Assembly: GCA_910585935.1 (NCBI GenBank)
Contig: CAJUHN010000012.1
Span: forward strand, 1-28,856
Reading direction: 5' to 3'
DNA from: an uncultured Lachnospiraceae bacterium
GTDB lineage: Bacteria > Bacillota > Clostridia > Lachnospirales > Lachnospiraceae
Length of the DNA stretch: 28,856 nucleotides
Shown here: piece after piece, positions 16,047-24,120 of the stretch
How the letters are laid out: every line of letters starts with the position of its first letter
Numbering within the stretch: position 1 is the stretch's first letter
Notes under the pieces: model-generated
What the model was told of the DNA's origin: nothing
The model's database searches: none
What the model saw: only the letters and a program-made list of their open reading frames with translations
Program-made: the position numbers and the translations under genes

Positions 16047-17249
16047 TTACTCTGCTTTTTTTACTCCAAATTCTTCTGCTAATGCCTGAAATCCCGGCAG
16101 AGCTTTTACAATAGTGTCATATCCTACACAATAAGCGATACGGACATATCCCGGACAAGCAAAAGATGTACCTCCCACGACTAAAATATTATGTTTTTTC
16201 GCAGCTTCACAAAATTCCGTTTCTTCTGTTGGAGTTTTCATAAACAGATAAAAAGCCCCTTCTGGTTTCACACATTCATACCCCATAGAAGTTAAGCTGG
16301 TATAGAGCAATTCCCTATTTTTATTATAAGCTTCTACCTTACATTTCGCATGAATGCAGCGCGCAGCCACTCTCTGCATCAGAGAAGGAGCATTGACAAA
16401 ACCTAAAATTCTGGTCGCCACATTCGCAGCCTTTCTTATCAGCTCACTGTCAGCAGCTTCTTTTGGAATCACTAAATATCCGATTCTCTCTCCCGGCAGA
16501 GATAAAGATTTGCTGAACGAATAACCCACGATAGTATTCTCATAATATTTTGTCAAGTAAGGCACTTTTATTCCATCATACACGAGTTCACGATATGGTT
16601 CATCTGATATCAAATAAATATGAATTCCATATTCTTTTTGTTTTCTATTTAAAATATCCGCCATCTTTTGAATGGTATCTTCTGTATAGACTACTCCTGT
16701 CGGATTATTCGGAGAATTTACTATCACTGCCTTTGTGCGCGCAGTGATCTTTTTTTCCATCTCTTCTAAATTAGGCTGAAATGTTTTTGTATCTGGAGCT
16801 ACTACTATCAATTTCCCATCATAGTTAGCTACATAAGAACGATATTCTCCAAAATAAGGAGCGAATACTAACACCTCATCTTGGGGATTTAATAATGTCT
16901 TTAAAATTACATTTAATCCGCCAGCCGCTCCTACTGTCATAATAATATTATCTTCTGTAAATCTAGTATCAAATTTCTGATTAATGGATTCTGCGATCTC
17001 ACATCTGACATCTTCATATCCAGAATTATTCATATATCCATGAATCAAGATACTATCTTCCTCTTCTAAAATCCCTCGAATCGCCTTTTCCACTTCTTGC
17101 GGCGCTGGTAAATTAGGATTTCCCAAACTGAAATCATATATATTTTCTGCTCCATAAATAGCAGCCATTCTCTTTCCTTCTTCAAACATGGCACGTATAG
17201 CAGAACTGTTCTCTACCATCTCTTTCATCTTATCCGCTATCACTTTCAC
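16047..17249 (-). CDS. PLP-dependent aminotransferase (aspartate aminotransferase-like)
   Basis: The 400-residue fold-type I aminotransferase has FSLGNPNLPAP near the N-terminus, SPNNPTG at 179-185, SDEPYRE around Asp216, the PLP lysine Lys247 in GYSFSKSLSLPGER, and a C-terminal Arg in YVRIAYC. It probably acts on aspartate or aromatic amino acids; the exact substrate cannot be read from the sequence. The GTG start follows GGGAGG. It is the first gene of the cluster that continues with hisC, popT and ytvI. Confidence 0.88.
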   Translation of the reverse strand: MKVIADKMKEMVENSSAIRAMFEEGKRMAAIYGAENIYDFSLGNPNLPAPQEVEKAIRGILEEEDSILIHGYMNNSGYEDVRCEIAESINQKFDTRFTEDNIIMTVGAAGGLNVILKTLLNPQDEVLVFAPYFGEYRSYVANYDGKLIVVAPDTKTFQPNLEEMEKKITARTKAVIVNSPNNPTGVVYTEDTIQKMADILNRKQKEYGIHIYLISDEPYRELVYDGIKVPYLTKYYENTIVGYSFSKSLSLPGERIGYLVIPKEAADSELIRKAANVATRILGFVNAPSLMQRVAARCIHAKCKVEAYNKNRELLYTSLTSMGYECVKPEGAFYLFMKTPTEETEFCEAAKKHNILVVGGTSFACPGYVRIAYCVGYDTIVKALPGFQALAEEFGVKKAE

Positions 17250-17403
17250 TTAAGCCTCCCTTTTTTACAATATCAAACACATTTTATAGAAATTTCTTTC
17301 AATTTATGCTAATCTTAACAGAGATTTTTTTGGAAATCAATAGAACATTCTGTTAAAAATTGAGAATTTTTTCTAAATTTATTAAAAACTTTTTTTAATA
17401 TCT

Positions 17404-19149
17404 TTATGCCTCTTTTTTATTAAACTGCATATTATAAAATCCTGCATAAATTCCTTCTTGTTTCAATAATTGCTGATGTGTTCCTTCTTCTGCGATTCCA
17501 TTTTCCGTGAGCACTAATATTTTCTCCGCATTTCTTATGGTAGAAAGTCTATGTGCGATCACAAAAGTAGTTCTATTCTTCGCTAACTTCTCCAATGAAT
17601 CTTGTACTACCTTTTCACTTTCGTTATCTAATGCAGATGTAGCTTCATCGAAAATTAAGATGGGCGGATTTTTTAAAAAGACTCTGGCGATAGAAAGCCT
17701 TTGCTTCTGTCCTCCTGACAGTTTAATACCTCTCTGTCCGATATAAGTATCATATCCATCTGGCAATTCCATAATGAACTCATGTGCATTTGCATTCTGC
17801 GCTGCTGCCACAACTTCTGCTTCTGTAGCATTTGGTTTTCCATATCGAATGTTATCCATCACTGTTCCAGCGAATAAATATACATCTTGCTGTACGATTC
17901 CAATATTATTCCTCAAACTCTTCAATGTAACATCTCTGATATCAATGTCATCTATGGTAATCTTCCCAGAAGAAACATCATAAAATCTGGGTATCAAGCT
18001 GCACAGAGTGGATTTCCCCGCCCCAGAAGAACCTACTAAAGCAATGTACTGTCCTGCCTTTACCTTTAAATTGATATGAGATAATACCTCTTCTTTTGTT
18101 TCTTCATATTGAAAAGAAACATTTTCAAAACTGATATCTCCCTTTACCTGTTTTAATTCTTTTGCATCTTCCTTATCCATAATATCTGGATTAATTCTCA
18201 TAATTTCTAAAAATCTTTCATATCCAGAAGCTCCATTTTGGAATTGTTCTGTAAAATTAATTAACTTCCTCACTGGTTCTGTGAAATTATTAATATATAA
18301 CAAAAAGGTAATTAAATCTGTCACTAAAATAATATTCTTTGTCATAAACAGAGCACCTGATACAATGACTACTACTGTGATAAGAGTAGTAAATGCTCCT
18401 AATCCTGCATGATAAGCTCCCATATAGCGGTAACTCTCTCTTTTACTCTCAATAAATTTATCATTTCCCTGTGTGAATTTCTCCATTTCAATCTCTTCAT
18501 TTGCAAAGGATTTCACAACTCGAATCCCAGAAAGATTATCTTCTATCTGAGCATTGATATCTGCTATTCTCGCCCTATTTTTCTTAAATGCCCTTTTCAT
18601 TTTTTTATTAAAATAAAACGCATATCCTACCATGATAGGAATAATAGCAAATGCCACCAGCGCTAAATGCCAATTCACACTCAATAAAATAAAAAAAGAA
18701 CCCAATAATTTTATAATAGAAATCACAATATCTTCTGGACCATGATGAAATAACTCACTGATATCAAATAGATCATTGGTCACTCTTGACATAAGCTGTC
18801 CGACTTTTTGATTATCATAAAAACTAAATGACAATTTCTGATAATGCTCGAAAATTTCATTTCTCATATTATATTCCATTCGAGCGCCCATCATATGTCC
18901 ATAATAAGCAATAAAGAAATTACAGTAGCATTCCAAAGCGATCAAACCAATCATAACCGCTGCTAATAACAAAATAATCTGAAATGCCTCATTCATCTCT
19001 CGATATATTACATCTGAAGTGATATAGCGAATAATCAACGGCAGAATCAAAGTAACTGCTGCACCTAAAAATGCAAAAAACATATCTGCCAAAAATAGTT
19101 TTTTATATGGTTTATAATAAGAAATAAACTTCTTCCATTTATTTTCCAT
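17404..19149 (-). CDS. ABC exporter with fused membrane and ATPase domains
   Basis: The 581-residue half-transporter should act as a homodimer in the membrane. Six transmembrane segments fill about residues 15-310. The ATPase domain has Walker A GSSGAGKST, the signature LSGGQKQR, Walker B ILIFDEATSALD and the switch IAHRLST. Family members export lipids, drugs or peptides; the substrate here is unknown. The frame is open to a TTG at 19167, but ATG at 19149 follows AGAGGAG at close spacing and is preferred. It is a single gene, with about 150 bases to the aminotransferase cluster on one side and a terminator on the other. Confidence 0.92.
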   Translation of the reverse strand: MENKWKKFISYYKPYKKLFLADMFFAFLGAAVTLILPLIIRYITSDVIYREMNEAFQIILLLAAVMIGLIALECYCNFFIAYYGHMMGARMEYNMRNEIFEHYQKLSFSFYDNQKVGQLMSRVTNDLFDISELFHHGPEDIVISIIKLLGSFFILLSVNWHLALVAFAIIPIMVGYAFYFNKKMKRAFKKNRARIADINAQIEDNLSGIRVVKSFANEEIEMEKFTQGNDKFIESKRESYRYMGAYHAGLGAFTTLITVVVIVSGALFMTKNIILVTDLITFLLYINNFTEPVRKLINFTEQFQNGASGYERFLEIMRINPDIMDKEDAKELKQVKGDISFENVSFQYEETKEEVLSHINLKVKAGQYIALVGSSGAGKSTLCSLIPRFYDVSSGKITIDDIDIRDVTLKSLRNNIGIVQQDVYLFAGTVMDNIRYGKPNATEAEVVAAAQNANAHEFIMELPDGYDTYIGQRGIKLSGGQKQRLSIARVFLKNPPILIFDEATSALDNESEKVVQDSLEKLAKNRTTFVIAHRLSTIRNAEKILVLTENGIAEEGTHQQLLKQEGIYAGFYNMQFNKKEA

Positions 19150-19223
19150 ATTTTCTCCTCTCCACAAAACATTCTTTTATCATACTTTACTTACCCCCTA
19201 TCCTTCCCAACCCCTGAAAAATA

Positions 19224-19278
19224 GGAGAAAACACAAAGAAAGGCAAGTGACAGTCCACTTGTCCTTTCTATTTTCTCC
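19224..19278. terminator. Terminator after the L,D-transpeptidase gene
   Basis: The inner stem pairs 19237-19249 with 19256-19269 (one unpaired base) around a 6-base loop. An outer stem pairs GGAGAAAA (19224-19231) with TTTTCTCC (19271-19278). On the minus strand the stem is followed by TTTGTGTTTT, consistent with ending the transglycosylase/transpeptidase transcript directly after its stop codon. Confidence 0.8.
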
Positions 19279-20244
19279 TTATTCCTTTATCTTATATACT
19301 ACAACAGTCTGAGCTGTCTTTCCAATCGCATCTTCTACCTGATAGGTGATGGAATATTCCCCCGGAATATTAGGATAAATACTTCCTTCTACTTTTATTT
19401 TATCAGAAATATCATTTCCACAAGTATCAAATGCTTTTACACCATCTAACAAATCGATGTCTTTTGCTACTTTTAATTCTGTATCCCTTGTAACTTCTAT
19501 CGTAGGTTCTTTTTCATGCCAAGGATTCTCTGGATCAGGATCAGTCGGATCCCACTTGCTCCCTTTTGGAAGTTTTATCGCCTCTGGCTTTCCTAATGGT
19601 CCGGGATTCTCTGCATCATCATAGATCTCAATCCATGTCCCTAACTCACAATTATCATAGATCCACTTCGCATCTGCTACTGTCAATCGGACACAACCAG
19701 CAGACGCTATTGTTCCTAATTCATTATAATTTCTCACACTCACACTGTCTTTTGTCGGCTGTGCACTGGGAACAGAATGAAATAAAATATTCCCTGTTAT
19801 CCATGTCGCATACTGTCCATAAACATCATGAATCAATCCCTTCATCTTATACTTCCCCTTAGAATCAAATTTTCCTAAAGGAGTTTCATAGCCTGTGGAA
19901 CAGATCATCGCTTTATAAGGAACAGTATACTCTCCTTCTTCATCTTTTGTATAAATAGTCACACAATTACCCGTCCGATTAACTCTTATGTAATATGGAT
20001 ATGGATCGGCTGTTGTAGTTTCCGTTTCTGTTTCTGTTTCTATCGGCAAAACTGCTGCTCCTAAAGTAGCATCACTTTCTATCTCTTCTGTAAACCTTTG
20101 CTCAGAGTTTTCTTCTTTTGCAGATACAAGGAAATCTTCAAATACTCCCTGTTTCTTTTGCCACGCGACAACGAAAAGCAGACCTACCAGCACCAAAGAA
20201 CTGAGTATGGAAATAGTGATAAAAAGTTTTTCTAAAAATTTCAT
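19279..20244 (-). CDS. L,D-transpeptidase (YkuD domain) with C-terminal Ig-like domain
   Basis: The 321-residue envelope protein has a membrane anchor at residues 8-28, so its catalytic part is outside the cell. Residues 66-80 form a low-complexity linker with ETETETETTT. The YkuD domain (about 82-210) has His156 in ILFHSVP and the nucleophile Cys184 in ASAGCVRLT. It would form 3-3 crosslinks or attach proteins to peptidoglycan. A C-terminal domain (about 250-321) resembles bacterial Ig-like repeats (GEYSITYQVEDAIGKTA). Its ATG overlaps the transglycosylase stop codon (ATGA), so the two are translationally coupled. Confidence 0.92.
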   Translation of the reverse strand: MKFLEKLFITISILSSLVLVGLLFVVAWQKKQGVFEDFLVSAKEENSEQRFTEEIESDATLGAAVLPIETETETETTTADPYPYYIRVNRTGNCVTIYTKDEEGEYTVPYKAMICSTGYETPLGKFDSKGKYKMKGLIHDVYGQYATWITGNILFHSVPSAQPTKDSVSVRNYNELGTIASAGCVRLTVADAKWIYDNCELGTWIEIYDDAENPGPLGKPEAIKLPKGSKWDPTDPDPENPWHEKEPTIEVTRDTELKVAKDIDLLDGVKAFDTCGNDISDKIKVEGSIYPNIPGEYSITYQVEDAIGKTAQTVVVYKIKE

Positions 20245-20948
20245 CTATCCCTCTTTTGATAAATCGCTTCTAACTGACTCAATGCGATTTGTTCTCGATA
20301 TAATTGTATAAATCTGGTATAATCATCATAAGTATAAGTTCTGTCAGAATTTCTGACGGTAAAGCGTAAAGGTTCTTTTTCTGTCTGCGTATCTGTGCTG
20401 TTAGAAGTGGAAGTGGAAACGGGAACAGAAGGAGTTTCTATATCCTCTCCCATATACTTCATCACTCTCTCTACATATGCCTGTGTTTCTTTAAACGGAG
20501 GCACTCCTCCATACTTTGCCACATTTCCAGCTCCTGCATTATAAGCAGCCAAACACAATTTTATATCTCCATCATAGCGATCTAACATTTGGGAAAGATA
20601 TTTCGCTCCTCCCATAATATTCTGCTCTGGATCTTTGGGATCAGTCACTCCCAAGCCTGCTGCAGTTGATGGCATCAACTGCATGACTCCAACCGCCCCA
20701 CAATGAGACACTGCATTTGGGTCAAAGTTTGATTCTGTCTTTGCCACTGCTTTTAATAAATTCACTGGAACTTGATATTTTTCCGAGGCACGGTTAAAAA
20801 TATCGTCCATAGGTGTTGCCTGTGTGGATGTGCTAGTCTTACTTGTCTTTTCTAACATAGAGGCAAAATCTGTCTTTTCTGCCGCTACAGCACTATTGGA
20901 CACTGTCCCTGCCACACTGCGATTATACAACTCCACTGCCTGTATCAT
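20241..20948 (-). CDS. Lytic transglycosylase (SLT domain), no obvious signal peptide
   Basis: The 235-residue protein has a soluble lytic transglycosylase domain at about 45-170. Catalytic Glu72 lies in KTESNFDPNAVS, followed by GAVGVMQLMP (84-93) and AAYNAGAGNV (134-143), which bind and cleave peptidoglycan glycan strands. Residues 170-200 are a Ser/Thr-rich linker. The N-terminus (MIQAVELYNRSVAG) lacks a hydrophobic signal peptide, so export may be non-classical or the protein may act elsewhere; family members near flagellar genes share this trait. AAAGGAG precedes the ATG. It overlaps the transpeptidase gene by four bases. Confidence 0.9.
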   Translation of the reverse strand: MIQAVELYNRSVAGTVSNSAVAAEKTDFASMLEKTSKTSTSTQATPMDDIFNRASEKYQVPVNLLKAVAKTESNFDPNAVSHCGAVGVMQLMPSTAAGLGVTDPKDPEQNIMGGAKYLSQMLDRYDGDIKLCLAAYNAGAGNVAKYGGVPPFKETQAYVERVMKYMGEDIETPSVPVSTSTSNSTDTQTEKEPLRFTVRNSDRTYTYDDYTRFIQLYREQIALSQLEAIYQKRDR

Positions 20949-21090
20949 TTTTTCTCCTTTCTGATTCTCATTTTCACGCTATTTTTAAGTCTATGAAAGC
21001 TGGATACTTTCTGAGTACTTTTATAACTATCACTTTTGTAAAAGAGCCGTCCACAAATAAAATGATATCTTGCTTCTCTCACCCAGCATA

Positions 21091-21120
21091 ATTTTACCAC
21101 AAACTCCTCTAAACATTCAA
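21091..21120 (-). promoter_or_regulatory. Possible promoter for the transglycosylase/transpeptidase operon
   Basis: On the minus strand TTGAAT (plus 21115-21120) and TAAAAT (plus 21091-21096) are 18 bases apart, just after the Fur-family gene. It would give a leader of about 135 bases. The match is moderate. Confidence 0.4.
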
Positions 21121-21125
21121 TAGGA

Positions 21126-21551
21126 TTATAGATCTTTTCCCTGTTTTTGACGACACTCCCCACATAGACCATAAAATACAGTTTTAGTATTATCCACTAA
21201 AAAGTCATGATGTTCTAAAATATGCTGTTCTATATTGCTTAAATATTCACATTGTACATGTAAAAGTTTTCCACACTGCAGACATTTTAAATGAAAATGC
21301 TCCCAGCATCTTTCCTGCTCATCTATATATTGATAACACGCTCCTGCTCCTTCTTCGATGAAATATTTTCTTAACACTCCCTGTTGTGTCAGCTTTTCCA
21401 TATAGCGATAAACAGTAGTCCTTCCAACTTTCTCTCCGCTCTCTTTGAGGTATTCGGATACATCATCAATCGTGACATGACCGCTTTCACACTTTTTTAA
21501 ATAAGAAAGAATCGCTTCCCGCTGTTTTGTCTTATACCCATTGTGCTCCAC
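21126..21551 (-). CDS. Fur-family transcriptional regulator (Fur/Zur/PerR)
   Basis: The 141-residue metal-dependent repressor has a winged helix at residues 1-75 (KVGRTTVYRYMEKLTQQGVL as the recognition part) and a C-terminal dimerisation domain. The structural zinc site is Cys90-x2-Cys93 with Cys130-x2-Cys133, and HFH at 85-87 lies near the regulatory site. Which metal or signal it answers cannot be told. The start is GTG at 21551, preceded by AGGTG. A palindrome covers the -10 box of its own promoter, indicating autoregulation. Confidence 0.92.
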   Translation of the reverse strand: MEHNGYKTKQREAILSYLKKCESGHVTIDDVSEYLKESGEKVGRTTVYRYMEKLTQQGVLRKYFIEEGAGACYQYIDEQERCWEHFHLKCLQCGKLLHVQCEYLSNIEQHILEHHDFLVDNTKTVFYGLCGECRQKQGKDL

Positions 21552-21598
21552 TATCTTTTCACCTGCTTTACCTACATGATGCTATTTCCATCTCTCCC

Positions 21599-21629
21599 TC
21601 ATTATACTTCATAATGATTGGAAAAGCAA
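21599..21629 (-). promoter_or_regulatory. Promoter and overlapping Fur-type operator of the regulator gene
   Basis: On the minus strand TTGCTT (plus 21624-21629) and TATAAT (plus 21601-21606) are 17 bases apart. A perfect inverted repeat, TCATTAT-N5-ATAATGA (21599-21617), covers the -10 box, with half-sites like those of Fur-family boxes. Binding there should block transcription of the regulator gene. Confidence 0.7.
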
Positions 21630-21694
21630 TCTTTAAACACCCCTCTTCTTTCATAGAATTAGTTTCTTTTTTGCTGGGGAGTTGGATATCAAGT

Positions 21695-21855
21695 GGTTCA
21701 CACGGAAAGGGAGATATTCCCTTGTCAGACGCGCTCTCGCTCCGTTCCAGACGTAGCGGTACTAAATTCGCCGTTCCGCTTCTTGCGGAACTGCTCATTA
21801 AGTGCCGACGTCTTCCAAGGGTCTGCCTAGGGAATATCTCCCTTTCCGTGTTACT
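21695..21855 (-). repeat. Covarying-stem repeat, copy 6
   Basis: The core reads on the minus strand. The arms 21700-21722 and 21829-21851 are perfect 23-base reverse complements. The inner stem CAGAC/GTCTG groups it with copy 1. The central hairpin is GTTCCGC...GCGGAAC, longer than in other copies. It lies upstream of the Fur-family promoter. Several short frames inside are chance readings of the repeat. Confidence 0.92.
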
Positions 21856-21990
21856 TTCTGGACTTTTCTAGGAACGAGAATCCTTCCTCATTTACAATAG
21901 TACTTTTATTTTATGAACAAGGTAAGAACGCAAAAAAGCTTCCATTCTTAGAAAAGTTAAACTTTCACGCTTTATAAACTTGCCCATGAT

Positions 21991-22150
21991 ATAAACTAGC
22001 ACAGGGAGGATACCATTCCAAAAGAAACCCCTTGGAAGACGTCAGCACTTAATGAACAGTCCTGTTAAGGGCTGTGAATTTAGTACTGCTACGTCTGGAA
22101 CGGAGCGAAAGCGCGGTTTCGTTGGAATAGTATCCTCCCTGTGCGAACCT
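21991..22150 (+). repeat. Covarying-stem repeat, copy 7
   Basis: The core reads on the plus strand, with ends ATAAACTAGC and GCGAACC. The arms 21999-22020 and 22123-22144 are 22-base reverse complements with one mismatch; the variable part is ACAGGGAGGATAC. The third stem CAGCACT/AGTACTG differs from the CGGCACT/AGTACCG of copy 8 by a compensated pair. It lies 140 bases from copy 6 in opposite orientation. Confidence 0.92.
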
Positions 22151-22259
22151 TTGTTTTTCTTGTACTCTACTTATCATTATATAGACTACTCATCACACAC
22201 CAAAAGATAAAGGACTTTATACTCTTTCATTATACTTTAAAACATACAATCCGCTTACA

Positions 22260-22288
22260 TTATTATAATATAGTGTATATTATAATAA
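22260..22288. other. AT-only inverted repeat
   Basis: TTATTATAATAT (22260-22271) and ATATTATAATAA (22277-22288) are perfect reverse complements around AGTGT. The repeat lies beyond the terminator of the coiled-coil gene. It may be a secondary terminator-like hairpin or a protein site. Confidence 0.4.
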
Positions 22289-22325
22289 AAGCCTTTTAAA
22301 ATGATTTTTATTTCCACAATGCGAA

Positions 22326-22354
22326 AAGGCAGATAGCTCTCTACTATCTGCCTT
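22326..22354. terminator. Terminator after the coiled-coil gene
   Basis: AAGGCAGATAG (22326-22336) pairs perfectly with CTATCTGCCTT (22344-22354). On the minus strand it is followed by TTTTCG; on the plus strand by CTTTC. It ends the transcript of the gene at 22409-22906. Confidence 0.75.
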
Positions 22355-22408
22355 CTTTCATCATTTTCTTTCATTTTTTTACTATTATCTGTTATAAAAA
22401 TTCTCCCT

Positions 22409-22906
22409 TCACAATATAGAAGCATTTTGTTTTCTATAGGTATCATTATCCTTTTGATTTAGCTCACTTTCTACTTGAGCGAGTTGCTTTTTTAATTCCT
22501 TTATTCTTCCTTCATCTTCAGAAGCTGCCTTTATCTCTTGTTCTAATTGTTTCTTTTTCTCTTTCAACTTTTGAATTTCCCGGTCAACTTTATCTGTGCT
22601 CATTGTACATTCCTCTGACTCATTATTAGAACTAGAATCTTTTACTTTCTGCTGCCCTCTATTATCTTCTTCTGACATATCATCTTTTTTATTAGGATTA
22701 TGATATAAAATCTTAGCCTTTCCATTCTTATCCTGTGTCAGTTGATATAGTCCATCAGATTCCTCTGTTGACTTCTTTTTACTATAAGAAACAGCAATAT
22801 CTTCTTTCTTTTGACTATTTATATCCCTTTCCTCTTTTGCCTTTTGCACTTCAGGAAACTCCATTTTATAATTGTTATAATCACCATGAATCTTCACCGA
22901 CATCAT
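22409..22906 (-). CDS. Hypothetical coiled-coil protein
   Basis: This charged 165-residue protein is without membrane segments. The first 90 residues are polar and probably disordered, with Lys, Ser and Glu runs. Residues about 110-150 (VDREIQKLKEKKKQLEQEIK then KELKKQLAQVESELNQK) form a clear heptad coiled coil. ATG at 22906 is preferred over one at 22954 because AAGGAGG lies 5 bases before it. It starts 57 bases after the receiver/kinase fusion gene and is probably cotranscribed with it. The length, polarity and coiled coil suit a scaffold or secreted regulatory peptide-like protein, but I recognise no family. Confidence 0.6.
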   Translation of the reverse strand: MMSVKIHGDYNNYKMEFPEVQKAKEERDINSQKKEDIAVSYSKKKSTEESDGLYQLTQDKNGKAKILYHNPNKKDDMSEEDNRGQQKVKDSSSNNESEECTMSTDKVDREIQKLKEKKKQLEQEIKAASEDEGRIKELKKQLAQVESELNQKDNDTYRKQNASIL

Positions 22907-22963
22907 TTTGCCCTCCTTTAAATTTCTATTAGAATAATAGCTTATCTCTATCACTCTTTTCTT

Positions 22964-23848
22964 TTATCGGTTCATTATTGTCGGTCTTTCATTTGTTTGC
23001 TGTGAAATGTCTTTTGACTGCTGTGGAATGACAAGTAAAATACTCAAAACAAATGTCTTATCTTGAATTTCATAACTCATAGTTCCATTATATTTTTCTG
23101 CGACTGTTTTTATATTGGATAACCCTATTCCTATTCTACTAATTTTCTTTCCATCAAAACTATTCTTTATCTCCATTAGAATAAAATCCCCTTGTATATA
23201 TCCTGACAATTCAATATATCTCTTTCTATTTTCAGGTATCTTCCTACAAGCATGAAGACTATTATCTAATACATTCGATAAAATAATGCAAAAATCTATA
23301 TCATTTATAAAACAAGAAGATGGCAATACCAAAGAACATAATACCTCTATTCCCTCACTTTTCGCGATTCCCAATTTATTTTCAATTAAAATATCTAGTG
23401 TAGGATTATTGGTATGACATAGAAAAGACATCTCTATACTTTTATTATCCATATCATAAATATAGTTTAATGCCTGCTCCATCTTATTATGTTCTAAAAG
23501 TCCTTTTATAACAGTGATATGATTTTTTATATCATGACGAAATGATGTTGTTTTTTCATACCTGTCCTTAGCTTCATCAACATATTGATGTAAAATTGTG
23601 ATAAATATTAAAAAACCTCTATAATTCTGATTGCGCAATACCTTCGCAGTCGCCATGCCATCTATTTCTTCCATTTGAATATCAAGAAACACAACATCTA
23701 TTGTCTTCTTACATTCCAAAAGTTCTCTGCCACTCAAAAATTTTAAGATTGTTATTTCTATCTTTTTATTACGAAAAAATTTAGATACCATGTTTTCTAT
23801 CTCATCTAACATATATTTCTCATCATCACAAATCGCTATATGAATCAC
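22964..23848 (-). CDS. Receiver domain fused to AgrC-like kinase, probable deletion fusion
   Basis: The 294-residue protein begins as an AgrA/LytTR-type receiver: Asp8, Asp9, phospho-acceptor Asp56 in VVFLDIQM, and Thr84 in IFITI. It then switches at about residue 86 to the cytoplasmic half of an AgrC-like kinase: FRHDIKNHITVIKGLL with His105, Asn192 and Asn196 in SNVLDNSLHAC, and the glycine box IGIGLSNIK. The final receiver strand with its conserved Lys, the whole LytTR DNA-binding domain and the kinase sensor membrane domain are missing. A deletion joining two neighbouring genes in frame is the simplest explanation. The GTG start follows GAGGTG. Confidence 0.75.
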   Translation of the reverse strand: MIHIAICDDEKYMLDEIENMVSKFFRNKKIEITILKFLSGRELLECKKTIDVVFLDIQMEEIDGMATAKVLRNQNYRGFLIFITILHQYVDEAKDRYEKTTSFRHDIKNHITVIKGLLEHNKMEQALNYIYDMDNKSIEMSFLCHTNNPTLDILIENKLGIAKSEGIEVLCSLVLPSSCFINDIDFCIILSNVLDNSLHACRKIPENRKRYIELSGYIQGDFILMEIKNSFDGKKISRIGIGLSNIKTVAEKYNGTMSYEIQDKTFVLSILLVIPQQSKDISQQTNERPTIMNR

Positions 23849-23910
23849 TATACCACCTCTTTATTTGCCTGCTGAATATATTTTATTAAAAAAATCTGTG
23901 AATTATTTTC

Positions 23911-23916
23911 ATTATA
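23911..23916 (-). promoter_or_regulatory. Extended -10 promoter for the fusion gene
   Basis: On the minus strand TG-T-TATAAT forms an extended -10 box about 60 bases before the GTG start of the receiver/kinase gene. No good -35 box lies at the usual distance, which is common with extended -10 promoters or activator-dependent ones. Confidence 0.45.
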
Positions 23917-24088
23917 ACATTACATTCTCTCTTTTACCATAATATTAACCCCTAAACCTGTTATTTTTCACTTTTTAATCCCTATTTTTTCGATTGAAAA
24001 TCATAAAACCGATTCAAAAAATTTGTGAAAAGATTAGAAGAATACTTTGTTTTTGTTGAAAGATGCTGTTTTTTGCGATAAACTATAT

Positions 24089-24097
24089 TGATATAAT
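24089..24097 (+). promoter_or_regulatory. Extended -10 promoter for the DUF3800 gene
   Basis: TGATATAAT is an extended -10 box 24 bases before the ATG. The leader is very short, with the ribosome binding site AAGGA 6 bases before the start. No consensus -35 is present. Confidence 0.55.
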
Positions 24098-24120
24098 ATT
24101 ATCAGAAAGAAGGAATGTAT

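Noticed and set aside
17250..17403. A T-box or riboswitch before the aminotransferase cluster
   Set aside because: The gap is only 154 bases with no specifier stem, T-box sequence or terminator/antiterminator pair.
20945..21172. A 75-residue frame between the transglycosylase and Fur-family genes
   Set aside because: It overlaps the end of the Fur-family gene in another frame, lacks a ribosome binding site and shows no domain.
22255..22446. A 63-residue frame over the terminator of the coiled-coil gene
   Set aside because: It runs through the terminator and AT-only palindrome, overlaps the real gene and has no recognisable start signals.
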